A stretch of DNA of 6,748 bases from Flavobacteriaceae bacterium (GTDB lineage: Bacteria; Bacteroidota; Bacteroidia; Flavobacteriales; Flavobacteriaceae), in assembly GCA_029247985.1 (NCBI GenBank), contig JAQWKF010000078.1:1-6748 (forward strand). The letters run 5' to 3'. Both the position numbers and the translations under genes were made by a program. The first letter of the stretch is position 1. The number at the start of each line of letters is the position of its first letter. The notes below the pieces were generated by a model, which had not been told where the DNA came from, made no database searches, and worked only from the letters and a program-made list of their open reading frames with translations. Shown piece by piece: positions 1 to 5,427 of this stretch.

Positions 1-100
1 TTCTGGAAGCCACAATTATTTCAGATCCTTCTGGAAGTTGGTCAATGATATCTTTGCCAATTCCATAGCTTCCGCCAATTAGTAAATATGTTTTGCTCAT
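1..100 (-). CDS. Short-chain dehydrogenase/reductase (SDR), N-terminal part only
   Basis: Only the first 33 codons lie in the window; the gene runs off the left edge. The translation starts MSKTYLLIGGSYGIG, a beta-strand followed by the glycine-rich GGSxGIG motif (residues 9-15) that binds the NAD(P) cofactor in classical SDR enzymes, and continues to a second strand ending IIVASR, where the arginine is typical of NADP-preferring members. The catalytic Ser-Tyr-Lys residues are outside the window, so activity and substrate cannot be judged. The ATG overlaps the stop of the preceding SRPBCC gene in an ATGA, so the two are probably co-transcribed and translationally coupled. From family knowledge, SDR and SRPBCC genes of this kind often sit beside photolyase/cryptochrome genes in marine bacteria; that context would be beyond the left edge. 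Family call is firm, role unknown. Confidence 0.85.
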   Translation of the reverse strand, partial: MSKTYLLIGGSYGIGKDIIDQLPEGSEIIVASR

Positions 101-555
101 GATGTTGTTTTAAAAATTTCGTTGAGTGCTTTTTCTCTGTAATCAAATATTTGCTTCACCTTAAAACGCACAAAAAGCAAATGTGCAAACCAACCTAAAG
201 GACCCAAAGGAAGTTTATAGTCTACTATATCTTCCATCATAACCCCAGTGGCTGTTTTGTGTATAAAATGCTTGTGGTGCCAAAAAGAATATGGCCCAAA
301 TCGTTGTTCATCAACAAAGTAAGCACCTTCTGCAACGTGCGTGATTTCAGTTACCCAGCGAAAGGGTATGCCTAAAATAGGTGTTAGTCTGTATTGAATG
401 ATCTGTCCGGGGAACATGCTGCGATCTGCACCAGAAATGATGTCAAATCCCATATAGTCTGGCGTAATGCGTTTTAAGTTCTTTGGATCGGAAAGAAATT
501 CCCAAGCCTTTTCCATTGTGATGGGCAGCTCTTGTTTGGAAGTATATTGGTACAT
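97..555 (-). CDS. SRPBCC-family ligand-binding protein (COG4276-like)
   Basis: A 152-residue soluble protein of the START/Bet v 1-like SRPBCC fold, close to the usual length of about 150 for single-domain members. Visible family features are the N-terminal stretch ELPITMEKAWEFLSDPKNLKRITP, the central FVDEQRFGPYSFWHHKH-type segment with alternating aromatic and His residues that lines the cavity, and a C-terminal helix ending IFDYREKALNEIF. No signal peptide is present, so it is cytoplasmic. Some relatives are annotated as cell division inhibitors, but nothing here supports that function; the ligand is unknown. The ATG at 555 is preferred over an in-frame TTG at 573, because that TTG lies inside the -7 promoter box. 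The gene ends in a 4-bp ATGA overlap with the SDR gene, suggesting a two-step pathway or shared regulation. It is separated from the upstream SdpI-family gene by 66 bp containing its own promoter. Confidence 0.85.
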   Translation of the reverse strand: MYQYTSKQELPITMEKAWEFLSDPKNLKRITPDYMGFDIISGADRSMFPGQIIQYRLTPILGIPFRWVTEITHVAEGAYFVDEQRFGPYSFWHHKHFIHKTATGVMMEDIVDYKLPLGPLGWFAHLLFVRFKVKQIFDYREKALNEIFKTTS

Positions 556-570
556 ATTGCAGGTTTTATG

Positions 571-605
571 CAAATATACCTATTTTGTTTAACGATATTC
601 AAATA
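571..605 (-). promoter_or_regulatory. Bacteroidota-type promoter of the SRPBCC-SDR operon
   Basis: On the minus strand a perfect TAnnTTTG box (TATATTTG, 571-578) lies 15 bp before the SRPBCC start codon, and a TATTTG (600-605) supplies the -33 TTTG with a 21-bp spacer, inside the range tolerated by Bacteroidota primary sigma factors. Transcription would start only a few bases before the ATG, leaving a very short leader. The arms of an 11-bp inverted repeat flank the -33 element, so regulation here is plausible. Confidence 0.6.
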
Positions 606-619
606 ACATTAAACAAAAT
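582..619. repeat. 11-bp perfect inverted repeat, possible operator
   Basis: ATTTTGTTTAA at 582-592 is matched exactly by its reverse complement TTAAACAAAAT at 609-619, with 16 bp between. One arm falls in the spacer between the -33 and -7 boxes of the SRPBCC promoter, the other just upstream of the -33 box, and the repeat begins 2 bp after the SdpI-family stop codon. It has only one G-C pair per arm and no U-tract follows in either direction, so it is a poor intrinsic terminator; a protein-binding operator is the better reading, though AT-rich chance symmetry cannot be excluded. Confidence 0.4.
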
Positions 620-621
620 TA

Positions 622-963
622 TCAACGAAACTTTTTATTGAGGGCTTTTTCGGTTTGGATTACAGAGATTAAAGGGTAAAGCGTAGTCACAATAATGGCA
701 ACCCATATTCCTGCTTTGCCAGTTTCAAAAAGTATAAAAGGCACACAGGTTAGCAAGCAATAATAGCCAGATTGGATAATGTATTTAGATGATTCTTTTT
801 GTGCAAAGTCCCAGTGGGCTTGACTTTTTTTTGAACGCGAAGTGCGGTAGCCGTAAAAATCATTGATTTTTTTGGGGGGATAGCGTAATACAAGCTTTCC
901 TGTGATAATATATATCAGCCCGCAAAGAACACAAACAAGTACAGGGGGATTAATTTCCATCAT
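622..963 (-). CDS. SdpI-family small membrane protein
   Basis: A 113-residue protein with three predicted membrane helices (about 8-26, 62-79 and 84-102). Between helices 1 and 2 it carries the SdpI/YhfL signature: N34 followed by FYGYRT (36-41) and a conserved Trp at 51 in the segment AHWDFAQKES. In Bacillus, SdpI is a longer immunity protein that also sequesters its repressor SdpR; short stand-alone versions like this one are common and mostly uncharacterised, so an immunity role must not be assumed. No toxin-like gene is adjacent. Its start (two consecutive ATGs, 963 and 960) lies inside the end of the aquaporin gene, overlapping by 14 bp, so it is almost certainly co-expressed with it. 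The shared membrane location and coupling are suggestive, but no functional link is established. Confidence 0.8.
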   Translation of the reverse strand: MMEINPPVLVCVLCGLIYIITGKLVLRYPPKKINDFYGYRTSRSKKSQAHWDFAQKESSKYIIQSGYYCLLTCVPFILFETGKAGIWVAIIVTTLYPLISVIQTEKALNKKFR

Positions 964-1609
964 CTAAATGGACAAAGGTGTTAAAAAGGAATACGGCAAG
1001 TGCCATTCCCGCAAAAGGCGCAGTAAGGTATAGCCACATGGGATCCCAATGATTTCCAATAAGCGCTGGTCCAAATGAACGGGCAGGGTTCATGGATGCA
1101 TTGGTTAGCGGACCAGCAAACATAGCCTCGAGTAAAATTACACTGCCTACTGCCAAACCTGCTACAGGTCCTATTTCTTTGCTACCCGTACTTATATGAA
1201 GTATGACAATCATTAGAAAAAAGGACAACAGAAACTCAAGCCAAAAGGCACTGTCATGCGGAATGCTAGGTATGGTAGCTCCTAAAATTTTACTTTGTGG
1301 AATAATTGTTTTTACGGCTAAGCTAGCTGCTATTGCTGCTGCAGTCTGGGTAATTATGTATGCTGGCACTTTTTTCCAAGGGAAACGTTTGGCAAGTGCA
1401 AAAGCTGTAGTTACTGCGGGGTTGAAGTGTGCACCAGACTGCGATCCGAAAGCATAAATCATTACCATTACAATGAGTCCCCAAGTAATGGCAACCCCTT
1501 CGTGGGCAACCCCACCTGTCGTTTCATTTACGGCCATAGCAGCTGTTCCGCAAAAGACCATTGCAAAAGTTCCTATAAATTCAGCGTAAAGTGCAGTGTA
1601 GCGTTTCAT
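950..1609 (-). CDS. MIP-family channel, NIP-like aquaporin
   Basis: A 219-residue major intrinsic protein with six membrane helices and both half-helix signatures: SGAHFNPAVT (NPA at 63-65) and TNASMNPARS (NPA at 174-176). Length fits aquaporins (about 220-230), while glycerol facilitators are longer and have an Asp after the second NPA that is absent here. Aligned by eye with AqpZ, the aromatic/arginine filter positions are W43, A162, A171 and R177. The Trp and Ala resemble plant NIP-I channels (W-V-A-R), which pass glycerol, ammonia and metalloids besides water, so a pure water role is not certain. The text around both NPA boxes (GVAITWGLIVMVM, MNPARSFGPA) is also NIP-like. It sits 39 bp after the TIGR02206 gene and overlaps the SdpI-family gene by 14 bp. 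A weak -7-like TACTTTAG (1614-1621, minus strand) precedes the ATG. No arsenic genes are nearby. Confidence 0.93.
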   Translation of the reverse strand: MKRYTALYAEFIGTFAMVFCGTAAMAVNETTGGVAHEGVAITWGLIVMVMIYAFGSQSGAHFNPAVTTAFALAKRFPWKKVPAYIITQTAAAIAASLAVKTIIPQSKILGATIPSIPHDSAFWLEFLLSFFLMIVILHISTGSKEIGPVAGLAVGSVILLEAMFAGPLTNASMNPARSFGPALIGNHWDPMWLYLTAPFAGMALAVFLFNTFVHLDDGN

Positions 1610-1648
1610 GCTGCTAAAGTAAGAATGATAAGGTTAGCTAAATGTTAT

Positions 1649-2344
1649 TTAAATACGTTTTCCAGTACTTAACACATATAATATGTAAGTTAGGACAACA
1701 AGAATAACTTCCCAAAACAAAATATAGTAGGGCCATGTCCCTATAATTAGGGGATTGTTAACGTCTGGAGTGCTTGCCAAATACATATAGTTTGAATTGA
1801 TGATAAAATTCAAGGGCATTACAAATGCCAGTAATATGTTAATGTAAAGCGAAAATTTGAGCCAAGAATATTTCGTCAGTTTATAGCCTAGATTTTTGAA
1901 CATAAATATAGGCAACAGCATTATGCCTCCGTGTGAAACGTAGTACTCCAAATATTCGTAGCTAGTGCCGTCAAAATTATTTATTTGGGGAGTGAGAAAA
2001 GCTTGAATCGCGCCAATAATACCAGCATAAAACAAAAACTCAAAAAGCCATTTTTTTTTAGGAATAAACAGTATTGAACAAGCGATGAGGTTTGAAACAC
2101 TGCAAAGGTGCAAGGGTAAGTTGTCACTAATATTCCAATACCCATTGATAATGTTACGTGAGTGGCCTGTAATTGTAGTGCAGATTAACAGGAGCGCGAT
2201 CAGCATTCCCATATGTTGCTGATATTTTGTTGATATGCGTTTGCCAATAAAAAGATAGGCAACCATAATAAGCAGTGTCCACAAAGAGTTTCTTATCCAC
2301 TCATCAGATAAAAATTCAATGATATATGCTTTGGGTTCCGTCAT
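1649..2344 (-). CDS. TIGR02206/YwaF-type integral membrane protein
   Basis: A 231-residue protein dominated by hydrophobic segments, with about seven helices near residues 18-36, 45-62, 79-95, 98-117, 136-152, 161-182 and 204-225. It matches the TIGR02206 (YwaF) family by LPLHLCS (76-82) at the start of helix 3, QAFLTPQ (114-120) after helix 4, a SHGG tetrad (137-140), NYMYL (185-189) and NPLIIGTWPYYIL (197-209). The family has no established biochemical role. No enzyme motif or transporter signature is visible, although conserved His79 and His138 near the membrane face would be candidates for function. It follows maf by 48 bp and precedes the aquaporin by 39 bp, so it may be read from the upstream operon; an imperfect box, TATATTTA at 2364-2371 on the minus strand, could instead give it a promoter. 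Identity firm, function unknown. Confidence 0.85.
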   Translation of the reverse strand: MTEPKAYIIEFLSDEWIRNSLWTLLIMVAYLFIGKRISTKYQQHMGMLIALLLICTTITGHSRNIINGYWNISDNLPLHLCSVSNLIACSILFIPKKKWLFEFLFYAGIIGAIQAFLTPQINNFDGTSYEYLEYYVSHGGIMLLPIFMFKNLGYKLTKYSWLKFSLYINILLAFVMPLNFIINSNYMYLASTPDVNNPLIIGTWPYYILFWEVILVVLTYILYVLSTGKRI

Positions 2345-2392
2345 AAAGGGTGTTTCAAAAACATAAATATAATCATATTGAAATAAAATGGT

Positions 2393-2974
2393 TTATGCCT
2401 TGATTGAAGGTAAATAGGGTAGCAGTAGTTGATATGTTTTTTCGGTAGGTAGGCCAACAACATTCGTATAAGAACCTGCTATTTTGGATACGCCAATTAG
2501 TCCAATCCAGTCTTGAATGCCATAACCCCCTGCTTTGTCAAAGGGTTTGTGAGTTTTGGCGTAATGGCTGATATCTGCTTTTGACAATACAGCCATGCTC
2601 ACCTGGGTTGTTTCTTGAATGCAGGTCTGTGTTTCGTTAGTACTCAAACAAACAGAAGTGATAACCTCATGTGTTTTGCCAGATAATTTTGATAGCATTT
2701 CAATGGCGTGGGCTTCATCTTTGGGTTTGCCCAGTGCGTTGTTGTCAAACCAAACAAGGGTATCGGCAGTAAGCACCAATTCGTTTTGCTGAAGCTGTTG
2801 CTGGTGGGACTTCCCTTTTAATCGCGCTAAAAAATCGGTTATTTCAACGCCCTTCAATTCTTGGGGGTATATTTCCTCAATTGCTAAAACACGCTGCTCA
2901 AAGGCTATACCCATTTGCTTTAAGAGGGCAACACGTCTGGGAGAACCAGAGCCAAGGAATAGTTTGTATGTCAT
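2393..2974 (-). CDS. maf: Maf-like nucleoside triphosphate pyrophosphatase
   Basis: A 193-residue cytoplasmic Maf/HAM1-fold enzyme that hydrolyses non-canonical or excess nucleotides to the monophosphate plus pyrophosphate. All signature blocks are in place: LGSGSPRR (7-14), binding the triphosphate; ADT with Asp71 as the likely catalytic base; GKP (82-84); SGKTHEVIT (98-106); and DKAGGYGIQDW (146-156) followed by IAGSYTNVVGLP. Length and motif pattern match the YhdE group (dTTP/UTP pyrophosphatase) better than the YceF group, but substrate preference is inferred. In Bacillus, Maf overexpression blocks septation. The ATG lies in an ATGA overlap with the stop of the kdsC-like gene, so translation is probably coupled. 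The gene ends 48 bp before the TIGR02206 gene, with no convincing terminator between. Confidence 0.95.
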   Translation of the reverse strand: MTYKLFLGSGSPRRVALLKQMGIAFEQRVLAIEEIYPQELKGVEITDFLARLKGKSHQQQLQQNELVLTADTLVWFDNNALGKPKDEAHAIEMLSKLSGKTHEVITSVCLSTNETQTCIQETTQVSMAVLSKADISHYAKTHKPFDKAGGYGIQDWIGLIGVSKIAGSYTNVVGLPTEKTYQLLLPYLPSIKA

Positions 2975-3498
2975 TTGCTATCGTTGCGAGCATTGGTGAG
3001 GGTTCCCCACTTACCTTGTACTTTTAAAACTTGCTCAATTACGTCTCGGACACAGCCCTTACCTCCGTCTTTGTGGGAAATATAATCAGCGGAAGCTAAA
3101 ACTTCTGGAACAGCGTCATTTGGACAGCATCCTAGCCGAACCATTTCCATGGCTTCTACATCGGGAATATCATCGCCCATAAAGAGCATATTTTCAAAAC
3201 TTACATTGTTTTCTTTGCTGTATTTAAGCAGGATGCTTGCCTTTTGGTGTGCACCCAAGTACACGTCCTTGACGCCCAATTGATTGAGTCGCATTCTTAC
3301 CGCTTCATTTGTACCCCCAGAAATGATAACAACGCCATAGCCAGCGTGAAGTGCAGCTTTAACCGCATAGCCATCTTTAGTGTTCATGGTGCGTATCATT
3401 TCCCCATCAGGCAAAATAGTAATGCTGCCATCGGTAAATACACCATCTACATCAAAAACAAAAGTGCTGATGTGTTTGAATTCTTCTTTGTAACTCAT
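2971..3498 (-). CDS. kdsC: KdsC-type HAD phosphatase (KDO-8-phosphate phosphatase)
   Basis: A 175-residue cap-less C0-type HAD hydrolase. Motif I is FDVDGVFTDG with nucleophile Asp16 and general acid Asp18; motif II is ISGG with Ser60; motif III is Lys86; motif IV is GDDIPD (108-113) with the Mg-binding aspartates. The end, DGGKGCVRDVIEQVL, corresponds to the GGxGAVREV tail that reaches the active site of the neighbouring subunit in KdsC tetramers. The expected reaction is dephosphorylation of 3-deoxy-D-manno-octulosonate 8-phosphate to KDO for the lipopolysaccharide core; related enzymes act on KDN or similar sugar acid phosphates, so the exact substrate is probable, not proven. About 14 polar residues extend past the usual end. 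It is joined by ATGA overlaps to the DUF2520 gene upstream and to maf downstream; no other KDO gene is in the window. Confidence 0.9.
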   Translation of the reverse strand: MSYKEEFKHISTFVFDVDGVFTDGSITILPDGEMIRTMNTKDGYAVKAALHAGYGVVIISGGTNEAVRMRLNQLGVKDVYLGAHQKASILLKYSKENNVSFENMLFMGDDIPDVEAMEMVRLGCCPNDAVPEVLASADYISHKDGGKGCVRDVIEQVLKVQGKWGTLTNARNDSK

Positions 3499-4241
3499 GT
3501 GTTATGTGTTTTATAAATAGATTGACTCAATGCGCGATACAAATTAGCCTCTTCCGTTGTTAAGATATCAATATGTTTTGACTGTGTATGCCTATCATTT
3601 CGTTTGGCTGGTCCAGTTTGATGTGTCATAGCATCTGAATGCAGACTGTGAGCTAGCGTTTCTTTAATAATCGGATGGAGCAAGGCGTGGGGGAGGCCTG
3701 CATTTGAAGTGATTTGTTGGCTGATGCCCAAGAGGTGATTGCAGAAGTTATTCGCAAAAACGGCCGCGGCGTGTAGATGTAGGCGTTGTTCAGCCGTCAC
3801 AAAATGGACTTCATCACTCAATTGCCGCGCAAGCTTTCCGAGTAGATCCAAGTCAGTGTTGTCATTAGCTTCCAAACAAAACGGGATATTTTTCCAACGT
3901 AACTTTTGCCCTGTTGAAAAACGTTGTAGCGGATAGAACACCCCTGTGCGTTTATGGGGTGCGAGCACATCCATGGATTGGGCAGCTGCCGTATGCACTA
4001 CCAAAGCGCTTGTCTTAAATCCTTGTGCTACTTCAGCAATGTGGTCATCTGAGATAGTCAAAATACAAATGTCTACCTCAATGTCATTTTGGAATACATT
4101 AAAATAGGGTGTGTGGTTGGCTAGTGGTGGATGTTCGCTTCTACCAATCCATTGTACACAAGAAATCGTTTCTAATCTCTCAAAGGCTTTTAAAAAATGT
4201 GTAGCAAGATTACCCGTGCCAAAAAGTGCTATTCGCATCAT
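3495..4241 (-). CDS. Rossmann-fold plus DUF2520 domain protein
   Basis: A 248-residue two-domain protein. Residues 3-125 form an NAD(P)-type Rossmann domain with GTGN (8-11), LTISDDHI (61-68) and HTAAAQSM (83-90), resembling the cofactor domain of F420-dependent NADP reductases and ketopantoate reductases. Residues 145-245 are the helical DUF2520 domain with HLHAAAVFANNFCNHL (155-170) and TGPAKRNDRHT (209-219), where the His, Asn, Arg and Asp residues are the family's likely active-site set. The linker GVFYPLQRFS (100-109) is also diagnostic. The reaction is unknown; a dehydrogenase is likely from the fold. It is first gene of a DUF2520-kdsC-maf operon, with a -7 box 4 bp before its first ATG. 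Two ATGs in tandem (4241 and 4238) are possible starts, and the second would fit a leaderless transcript. Confidence 0.88.
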   Translation of the reverse strand: MMRIALFGTGNLATHFLKAFERLETISCVQWIGRSEHPPLANHTPYFNVFQNDIEVDICILTISDDHIAEVAQGFKTSALVVHTAAAQSMDVLAPHKRTGVFYPLQRFSTGQKLRWKNIPFCLEANDNTDLDLLGKLARQLSDEVHFVTAEQRLHLHAAAVFANNFCNHLLGISQQITSNAGLPHALLHPIIKETLAHSLHSDAMTHQTGPAKRNDRHTQSKHIDILTTEEANLYRALSQSIYKTHNT

Positions 4242-4245
4242 TGTT

Positions 4246-4275
4246 CAAAATTACAAATAACTGCCTACTTGTAAA
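4246..4275 (-). promoter_or_regulatory. Promoter of the DUF2520-kdsC-maf operon
   Basis: On the minus strand TAATTTTG (4246-4253) matches TAnnTTTG exactly. A near -33 element TTTA lies at 4272-4275, with an 18-bp spacer. The -7 box ends only 4 bp before the first ATG, so the predicted start of transcription falls on the tandem ATGs, implying a leaderless or almost leaderless mRNA. Confidence 0.5.
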
Positions 4276-4303
4276 TGACTTTATGTGAATTTCATTAGGT
4301 TTG
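4269..4303 (+). promoter_or_regulatory. Promoter of ndk
   Basis: TAGGTTTG (4296-4303) is an exact TAnnTTTG match, 13 bp before the ndk ATG. The best -33 candidate is TTG at 4269-4271, with a spacer of 24 bp, slightly longer than usual. That TTG directly abuts the -33 candidate of the opposite promoter. No Shine-Dalgarno sequence precedes the ATG, as is usual in this phylum. Confidence 0.5.
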
Positions 4304-4316
4304 CACAAAATTGCAT

Positions 4317-4736
4317 ATGAAAACAAATCAGACTTTCACGATGATTAAGCCCGATGCTGTCGGTAACGGCCACATTGGAGCGATATTGAATAAAATTGCA
4401 GAAGCAGGTTTTACTTTTAAAGCATTGAAGATGACGCGGTTGTCTCAAACAGCTGCGGAGGCTTTTTATGCTGTTCATAACGAGCGTCCATTTTTTAATG
4501 ATTTGGTTGCGTTTATGACCAGTGGTCCTATTGTAGCTGCTGTTTTGGAGAAAGATAATGCCGTTGATGATTTTCGCGCCCTAATTGGTGCTACCAATCC
4601 TGCAGAAGCCGCCGTTGGAACTATTCGAAAATCGTTTGCAACTTCTGTTGGTGAGAATGCCATTCATGGTTCAGACAGCAATGAAAATGCAGCAGTTGAG
4701 ATTGCTTTTCACTTTCAGGAAAGTGAGCAGTTTTAA
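4317..4736 (+). CDS. ndk: Nucleoside diphosphate kinase
   Basis: A 139-residue enzyme, the normal size for bacterial NDK (about 140), which transfers the gamma phosphate between nucleoside tri- and diphosphates through a phosphohistidine and balances NTP/dNTP pools in the cytoplasm. TFTMIKPDAV (6-15) holds the phosphate-contacting Lys11; the segment NERPFFNDLVAFMTSGP (55-71) is the conserved Kpn-loop region; GATNPAEAAVGTIR (91-104) binds the nucleotide; and NAIHGSDS (114-121) contains the catalytic His117. The ATG at 4317 is chosen because MKTNQTFTMIKPD is the usual start; an in-frame TTG two codons earlier gives no better fit. It is the only plus-strand gene between two minus-strand operons, divergent from DUF2520, and its TAA shares the four bases TTAA with the stop of the convergent DUF721 gene. 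Confidence 0.97.
   Translation: MKTNQTFTMIKPDAVGNGHIGAILNKIAEAGFTFKALKMTRLSQTAAEAFYAVHNERPFFNDLVAFMTSGPIVAAVLEKDNAVDDFRALIGATNPAEAAVGTIRKSFATSVGENAIHGSDSNENAAVEIAFHFQESEQF
4709..4734 (+). terminator. Weak hairpin plus T-run at the end of ndk, possible terminator
   Basis: TCACTTT (4709-4715) pairs perfectly with AAAGTGA (4720-4726) around a CAGG loop, and TTTT follows at 4731-4734. All of it lies within the last codons of ndk, which converges directly on the DUF721 gene and has no downstream spacer. The stem has only two G-C pairs and the T-run is short and offset by four bases, so termination would be weak. On the other strand no U-tract follows. Confidence 0.25.
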
Positions 4737-5029
4737 CGCAATACCAGCTTGGTAATACAATCTTTTTCTAAGCCCTCATTAAGTATGGCAATGATGTTAT
4801 TTTTGCCATAATTCAGTTCTTCTCGAAGTACAGACGAGCTCAGGCTTACATAAAGGGTTTCCCCAACCAATTTAATTGAAGTAGTATAGGCTTGTACCCC
4901 AGAACCCATGAGTTCAGCCCACAACGCTTCTATCTTGACATTGTCAAGGCCTTTTTCCAGCTTATTTGCAGCCGTAAACTGACGCAACACCTCCTCTATT
5001 GGTTGCGGCTCATCTTTTCGTGTACTCAT
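4733..5029 (-). CDS. DUF721 (DciA-like) protein
   Basis: A 98-residue protein that matches DUF721 over nearly its whole length: a polar N-terminus, IEEVLRQF (11-18), a conserved Trp37 in ALWAELMG with Gly42, T49-T50 before a strand, LYVSLSSSVLREEL (59-72) with the characteristic SxxLRxEL, and INxG-like ILNEGL near the end. The fold is a KH-like alpha-beta module. In bacteria without DnaC, the DUF721 protein DciA interacts with the replicative helicase DnaB and helps load it; transfer of that role to this short Bacteroidota version is inference. Its ATG sits in an ATGA overlap with the lipoprotein gene, third in the recF operon, consistent with a DNA replication or repair setting. The stop overlaps that of convergent ndk. 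I leave the symbol blank because the Bacteroidota proteins lack the longer C-terminal region of proteobacterial DciA. Confidence 0.85.
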   Translation of the reverse strand: MSTRKDEPQPIEEVLRQFTAANKLEKGLDNVKIEALWAELMGSGVQAYTTSIKLVGETLYVSLSSSVLREELNYGKNNIIAILNEGLEKDCITKLVLR

Positions 5030-5427
5030 GGCTGGTATTTAGTATAATGAAAAACGACACCTCGGGCATCTTTTAATTTTAATTTATCAGCTGTTAATGC
5101 CGTGATTTCTTCTTGCCAACTTTCTTTTTGTTTGCTGTAGGTAATAATGCATTTATTTTCTAGAAAAACAATACTGAAGGGAACAAAATCATTCGAACTG
5201 TTGAATTGTTTGTTGAACAAAGGTTTTAGTTTTTTTCTAATCCCATGTAGTGTATCAAGTTTAAAAAAATCAACATCAACAGTGGATTTGAATTGTTTTT
5301 CTTCGCCACTTGGCGACACTGCTTTATCAATACGCCAATAGCCATTGAGTTGATCCAGGTCTGAATATTTAATGTTTGTATTACAACTTATCAAAAGCAA
5401 ACAAAATAGGGAAAATGCAATTCTCAT
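5026..5427 (-). CDS. Small lipoprotein, possibly lipocalin-like
   Basis: A 133-residue protein with a short signal peptide (MRIAFSLFCLLLISC) ending in a lipobox L12-I13-S14-C15, so it should be lipidated on Cys15 and anchored on the periplasmic side of the inner or outer membrane. The mature part begins with a polar linker, then LNGYWRIDKA (27-36), the LxGxWx motif that opens many Bacteroidota lipocalin-like lipoprotein domains, and is followed by alternating strands (VDVDFF, FSIVFLENKCIITYS, VVFHYTKY), compatible with a small beta-barrel. No catalytic motif is visible and the ligand is unknown. It is embedded between recF and the DUF721 gene with ATGA overlaps on both sides, an unexpected place for an envelope protein. 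The signal peptide has a single positive charge, which is few but acceptable. Confidence 0.8.
   Translation of the reverse strand: MRIAFSLFCLLLISCNTNIKYSDLDQLNGYWRIDKAVSPSGEEKQFKSTVDVDFFKLDTLHGIRKKLKPLFNKQFNSSNDFVPFSIVFLENKCIITYSKQKESWQEEITALTADKLKLKDARGVVFHYTKYQP

Noticed and set aside
571..573. In-frame TTG that would extend the SRPBCC protein by six residues
   Set aside because: The TTG is part of the TATATTTG promoter box, so it would lie upstream of the transcript; the ATG at 555 fits the family start.
622..963. Toxin-immunity system centred on the SdpI-family protein
   Set aside because: No SdpC-like toxin, SdpR-like regulator or other small secreted peptide frame was seen nearby, and short SdpI proteins are common outside such systems.
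1203..1672. Plus-strand open frames of 84 and 81 codons opposite the aquaporin gene
   Set aside because: They are antisense to a strongly conserved channel, overlap each other and show no family features.
2353..2383. TTTCAA/TTGAAA inverted pair between maf and the TIGR02206 gene
   Set aside because: Six bp arms, AT-rich, 19-bp loop and no T-run; too weak for a terminator or operator.
4311..4313. In-frame TTG two codons before the ndk ATG
   Set aside because: The ATG at 4317 gives the standard NDK N-terminus and a normal length.
4281..4663. Minus-strand open frames opposite ndk
   Set aside because: Antisense to ndk, with composition reflecting the codons of the real gene and no recognisable domain.
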